NCBI GenBank assembly: GCA_902806295.1
Contig: CADCWB010000067.1
Span: 1-9,157 of the forward strand
DNA length: 9,157 bases
Origin: an uncultured Sphingomonas sp.
GTDB taxonomy: Bacteria > Pseudomonadota > Alphaproteobacteria > Sphingomonadales > Sphingomonadaceae
Direction: 5' to 3'
Shown: in pieces, positions 6,624 through 9,157 of the stretch
Layout of the letters: each line of letters opens with the position of its first letter
How positions within the stretch are numbered: position 1 is the first letter of the stretch
Made by a program: the position numbers and the translations under genes
The notes under the pieces: generated by a model
Told to the model about the DNA's origin: nothing
The model's input: only the letters and a program-made list of their open reading frames with translations
Databases searched by the model: none

Positions 6624-7052
6624 ATGGCCATCCGACCCGAACCGCTCCGCCCTGCGCCCCGCGTCCCGACCGGCCGCGACCCGCAATCGATCCGTCAGCG
6701 GATCGAAGCGCTGGAGCAGATGCTCGAAGGACTCGTGGCGATCCCCGGGACCAACAAGCGGGTTGGCCTCGACGTTATCCTCGACTTCGTGCCGGGCGTG
6801 GGCCCCACCGTTGCCGCGGCACTGGGCGCCTACCTCGCCTGGGAAGCCCGCAACCTCGGCATGAGCCGTTGGCAGATTACGCGCATGGGCGGCAACATCG
6901 GCGTTGACTGGGTGCTTGGCCTCATTCCCATCGTCGGCGCCATCCCTGATTATTTCTTCCGATCAAACACGCGCAACTTGCGGATTATTAAGCGGCACCT
7001 GGACAAGCACCACCCCGGTACCCGCACGATTGATGCGCCGCCGCGGCGTTAG
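6624..7052 (+). CDS. DUF4112 family protein
   Basis: This 142-residue protein has a polar, proline-rich N-terminus (1-20). Next come a probable helix, QSIRQRIEALEQMLEGLVAI, and the DUF4112 domain (about 38-128). The domain shows PGTNKRVGLDVILDFVPGVG (41-60), a hydrophobic segment (61-74), then NIGVDWVLGLIPIVGAIPDY (91-110) and the conserved RSNTRNLRII (113-122). The two PxVG segments with Asp nearby are the family hallmark; in many members the second reads PLVGDLFD, here PIVGAIPD. The function is unknown, and two hydrophobic segments suggest membrane association. The ATG at 6624 is 4 bp past the lipoprotein stop, so the genes are probably co-transcribed. A GTG at 6609 overlapping that stop is an alternative start, and neither has a strong ribosome binding site. 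Its stop overlaps that of the minus-strand gene at 7049. Confidence 0.88.
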   Translation: MAIRPEPLRPAPRVPTGRDPQSIRQRIEALEQMLEGLVAIPGTNKRVGLDVILDFVPGVGPTVAAALGAYLAWEARNLGMSRWQITRMGGNIGVDWVLGLIPIVGAIPDYFFRSNTRNLRIIKRHLDKHHPGTRTIDAPPRR

Positions 7053-7375
7053 CCTTGCTCCTGCCGCGCTCGCTCCAGCCGGCGTGCGCCAAGCGCAATC
7101 AGCAGGACCAGCGCGCACGGCAGGGTCCAATCGAGCCAAGGATCGAGCTTGTTCCACACGCGCAGGTCGAAACCACCCCACCACGGCATGTTGGCCCGAA
7201 GGCCGCCGCCGAAGTGCTCGATCCAGCGATATTCCGCTTGCGTGATCTCCCGCGCGATGGACCAGGCACAAGCAGCGGCGGCTCCGGCGCTCCAACTTCG
7301 CAGTAGTCGCGAAATCGGCCATTGAATGGCCACCGCGATCAAAAGATGGCCAAGCATAGTAGGTGAATAGCTCAT
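7049..7375 (-). CDS. Small membrane protein of unknown function
   Basis: This is a 108-residue protein I do not recognise. It begins MSYSPTMLGH. A hydrophobic segment covers about 7-24, and a second, Ala-rich one covers about 27-40. The middle is soluble, with many aromatics: REITQAEYRWIEHFGGG (42-58), NMPWWGGFDLRVW (62-74). A third hydrophobic segment (about 83-97) precedes a basic tail, ARRLERARQEQG. The pattern suggests an inner-membrane protein with a Trp-rich loop between helices. It is supported as real by a coherent topology and by a fit between two plus-strand genes: its stop overlaps the DUF4112 stop by 2 bp and its start lies 42 bp from the dioxygenase start. The open frame extends upstream to 7768, but that part is antisense to the dioxygenase gene. 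The start at 7375 has only a weak GAG before it. Confidence 0.7.
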   Translation of the reverse strand: MSYSPTMLGHLLIAVAIQWPISRLLRSWSAGAAAACAWSIAREITQAEYRWIEHFGGGLRANMPWWGGFDLRVWNKLDPWLDWTLPCALVLLIALGARRLERARQEQG

Positions 7376-7377
7376 CT

Positions 7378-7440
7378 CGGCGCCGGTTGGCAGAGCGCTC
7401 AACCCGCCATATGGCCAATGGGCATGCCTTCGCATTGGCC
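7378..7440. repeat. Palindrome cluster in the divergent gap, overlapping the dioxygenase start
   Basis: Four symmetric elements follow one another: CGGCGCCG (7378-7385), GAGCGCTC (7393-7400), GCCATATGGC (7406-7415), and the inverted repeat GGCCAATG (7413-7420) with CATTGGCC (7433-7440), loop 12 nt. The last pair encloses the ATG at 7418 and the second ATG at 7424. They could be operator sites for the divergent genes or an mRNA hairpin that hides the start. Confidence 0.45.
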
Positions 7441-8566
7441 TTCTCTGCTCCAGCGCCATCCGTTGCATCAGTGGTGGCGAGCGCCTTGGTGGCTGTTGTC
7501 CGTGGCGACTGGTGCTAAGAGCTTTGTCGACAACCCACTGCTCGGATCGGGGCGACTGAACCGCGCTGGATTGCACCTCGGGCGAGTGCGCTTGGCCCAC
7601 GCGCTTGGTCGCTGGCGTCGCGGACGTCTCACGCACGCGGTCCCGCCAGATTGGCGGGAGCAGTTCGATCGGGACGGTTACATCGCTGTTCCTGGCATCT
7701 TGCCGCTGGAAGAGTTCGTCCGGCTGCGTGCCGCACTCCTGCAACTCGATCTGGAATGCCGCGAGCACCAGCAGGGCGAGACGGTCACCCTCCGGTTGCC
7801 CGTGGGACCGCAGCTGCTGCGAGAAGTGCCGGTACTCGCCAAGCTCCTTGCCGATCCGAGCTGGCGTGCTGCAATGGCCTATGTTGCCGCGACCAGAAGC
7901 GAGCCGCTTTACTACCTACAAGCGGTTGCGGGTGGGGTGGCGGAGGGTGCGCCAGACCCCCAGGTCGAGTTGCATGCCGATACCTTCCATCCTTCGATGA
8001 AGGCTTGGCTGTTCCTCACCAATGTCGCTGACGAAGAACGCCCGCTCACCTATGTCGCAGGTTCGCACCGCCTGTCACCCCAGCGGGCGGCGTGGGAACA
8101 GGCCAAGAGCGTGGACGTGATGGCAAGCGACGATCGGCTGTCCCAGCGCGGCTCGCTCCGGATCTCACCGGAGGAGCTTGAAGGGCTTGGACTTCCGCAG
8201 CCGACCCGTTTCACCGTACCGGCGAACACCTTGGTGATTGCCGATACGTGCGGCTTCCATGCCCGTGGAGACTCGGATCAGGCAACGCTGCGCATCGAGT
8301 TATGGGCGTATTGCCGCCGGACGCCGTTCCTGCCCTGGACCGGGCTCGACCCGCTCTCGGCACTAGGCTTGTCCAAGCGGAAGGCCGAGCTGGCCACACG
8401 AGCCGTCGATTGGTTGGCTGCTCGCGGGTGGATGAAGCAGCATTGGCGTCCGGCGGGACCGTGGCGCGAGCGCCTTGCCTCTTATCAAAGCTCGGTTACC
8501 GCCGGCCGAAGTGCTGGTGCTCGGACCGAAACGGCTCGCTCAGTTCCAGTTGGCGTCGGGTTTTAG
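7418..8566 (+). CDS. Phytanoyl-CoA dioxygenase (PhyH)-like non-heme iron oxygenase
   Basis: This 382-residue protein belongs to the PhyH branch of the Fe(II)/2-oxoglutarate dioxygenases, cytosolic enzymes that hydroxylate small or lipid-like substrates. REQFDRDGYIAVPGILPLEEF (80-100) is the usual N-terminal entry to the fold. VELHADTFHP holds the HxD iron ligands H186 and D188. GFHARG gives the distal H281, and R292 in TLRIELW fits the 2-oxoglutarate-binding arginine. The full iron triad is present, so it is likely active. About 75 residues rich in Trp, Arg and His precede the domain. A C-terminal tail of roughly 25 residues (SSVTAGRSAGARTETA) looks unstructured, and its last codons overlap the glycoside hydrolase gene by 27 bp. 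The ATG at 7418 has no clear ribosome binding site and lies inside a hairpin; 7424 is an alternative. The substrate is unknown. Confidence 0.88.
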   Translation: MGMPSHWPSLLQRHPLHQWWRAPWWLLSVATGAKSFVDNPLLGSGRLNRAGLHLGRVRLAHALGRWRRGRLTHAVPPDWREQFDRDGYIAVPGILPLEEFVRLRAALLQLDLECREHQQGETVTLRLPVGPQLLREVPVLAKLLADPSWRAAMAYVAATRSEPLYYLQAVAGGVAEGAPDPQVELHADTFHPSMKAWLFLTNVADEERPLTYVAGSHRLSPQRAAWEQAKSVDVMASDDRLSQRGSLRISPEELEGLGLPQPTRFTVPANTLVIADTCGFHARGDSDQATLRIELWAYCRRTPFLPWTGLDPLSALGLSKRKAELATRAVDWLAARGWMKQHWRPAGPWRERLASYQSSVTAGRSAGARTETARSVPVGVGF

Positions 8567-9157
8567 ATCTAGCTTCCGAGCCGCCGCAACGACATCGTCG
8601 AGCGCGACGGGTTGATCATAATGATCCGGGTCGAGCGCGGTCGGGCGACCCAATCGTTCCTGCCAGCGGTGCAGCGCCTGCACATAGGGCAGGAAGGGCT
8701 TGCGCATCAGGGTACCCGCGCCGATCGGCTCGACGTCGGCAATGCCCATGTGCAGCCACTCGCCCGTGTGCCAGTCGGGCATGTCGACCGCCGGGAACAG
8801 GCAGATGCCGTGCAGGTCGACGCCGCGATTCACGGCCGCCAGCCCCTCGCACATGATGTCATTCAGCCAGTCAGGCCGCCCCCCGTGCAGTCCCGAGGTT
8901 TCCGCGATGATGCAGGGTCGCTTGTACTTGGCCCAGGCCTCCTCCAACAAATCGCACAGCGCGCGGATGCGCGGGTCGCCGGGCTCCAGCGGCAGGTTCG
9001 GCTTGCCTCCGCCCTGGTATTCCATTTGCCCGAAGCTGTAGTTGTTGAAGCCCAGGATATCGATGATCTCCGGGCTCCCGCCTAGCTCCGGGTGCTTGAG
9101 GCCCGAGATCACGTCCCAGGCGATATACGCGTCCTCATAGCTTTCGCGCCGGGCTTC
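8540..9157 (-). CDS. Glycoside hydrolase, clan GH-A-like (beta-glucosidase type), C-terminal part only
   Basis: The last 205 residues are present; the N-terminus lies beyond 9157. The frame enters at the window edge with EARRESYEDAYIAWDVISGL, and a GTG at 9112 is internal, not the start. IIDILGFNNYSFGQMEY (residues 31-47 of the visible part) resembles the strand that ends GFNYY in (beta/alpha)8 glycosidases. CIIAETSGLHGGRPDW (82-97) places a glutamate (E86) at the end of a strand, where clan GH-A enzymes carry the catalytic nucleophile. GVDLHGICLFPAVDMPDW and the following HTGEWLHMGIADVE match the strand-8 region that shapes the sugar pocket. The acid/base glutamate would be in the missing part. 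The GH family number and substrate cannot be fixed. The stop is 27 bp inside the end of the dioxygenase gene, tail to tail. Confidence 0.8.
   Translation of the reverse strand, partial: EARRESYEDAYIAWDVISGLKHPELGGSPEIIDILGFNNYSFGQMEYQGGGKPNLPLEPGDPRIRALCDLLEEAWAKYKRPCIIAETSGLHGGRPDWLNDIMCEGLAAVNRGVDLHGICLFPAVDMPDWHTGEWLHMGIADVEPIGAGTLMRKPFLPYVQALHRWQERLGRPTALDPDHYDQPVALDDVVAAARKLDLKPDANWN

Noticed and set aside
7376..7768. Upstream extension of the small membrane protein frame to 239 residues
   Set aside because: The extra part is antisense to the N-terminal region of the dioxygenase and has no membrane or domain features.
8248..8856. Plus-strand frame of 202 codons across the dioxygenase/hydrolase junction
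   Set aside because: It is out of frame with the dioxygenase and antisense to the hydrolase; Arg- and Pro-rich composition with no motif.
1..9157. Search for CRISPR arrays, IS ends, phage or defence genes
   Set aside because: No regularly spaced repeats, transposase motifs, long terminal inverted repeats or recognisable defence domains were seen. The tRNA-Ala 3' end has no visible second copy that would mark an integrated element within the window.

Overview
The window looks like chromosomal DNA of a high-GC alphaproteobacterium, most likely a sphingomonad (Sphingomonadales). The evidence is a TIGR02300/FYDLN_acid-type zinc-ribbon protein next to cytidylate kinase and tRNA-Ala, a Flp/type IVb pilin, a short bifunctional PBP1A-type enzyme, a DUF4112 protein, and dense gene packing. 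No insertion sequence, phage gene, CRISPR array or rRNA was seen. The genus is inferred from gene content only.

Layout, left to right. (1) Positions 1-1976, minus strand: cmk (cytidylate kinase), then 9 bp later a thiamine-diphosphate enzyme of the acetolactate synthase superfamily, cut by the left edge. (2) 2076-2573, plus strand: the FYDLN_acid zinc-ribbon protein, then tRNA-Ala(GGC) with encoded CCA and a perfect 11-bp terminator hairpin. (3) 2715-5028, minus strand: a small Flp-type pilin, and upstream of it a bifunctional peptidoglycan synthase (PBP1A type). (4) 5135-7052, plus strand: an oligopeptide-type solute-binding lipoprotein and a DUF4112 protein 4 bp downstream. The lipoprotein is divergent from the PBP gene across a 106-bp gap. 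(5) 7049-7375, minus strand: a small unrecognised membrane protein whose stop overlaps the DUF4112 stop. (6) 7418-8566, plus strand: a phytanoyl-CoA dioxygenase-like protein, divergent from the membrane protein across a 42-bp gap full of palindromes. (7) 8540-9157, minus strand: the C-terminal part of a clan GH-A-like glycoside hydrolase, overlapping the dioxygenase gene tail to tail.

Most of this is housekeeping or envelope content. cmk supplies CDP/dCDP, the tRNA reads GCC codons, the PBP builds murein, and the pilin, lipoprotein, DUF4112 protein and small membrane protein are all exported or membrane-associated. I see no convincing new multi-gene defence or mobile system. The most useful leads are: cmk without its usual aroA and rpsA neighbours; an apparently permease-less binding lipoprotein with DUF4112 beside a murein synthase; a CtrA-like double TTAA site upstream of the pilin; and the palindrome-rich gap upstream of the dioxygenase.
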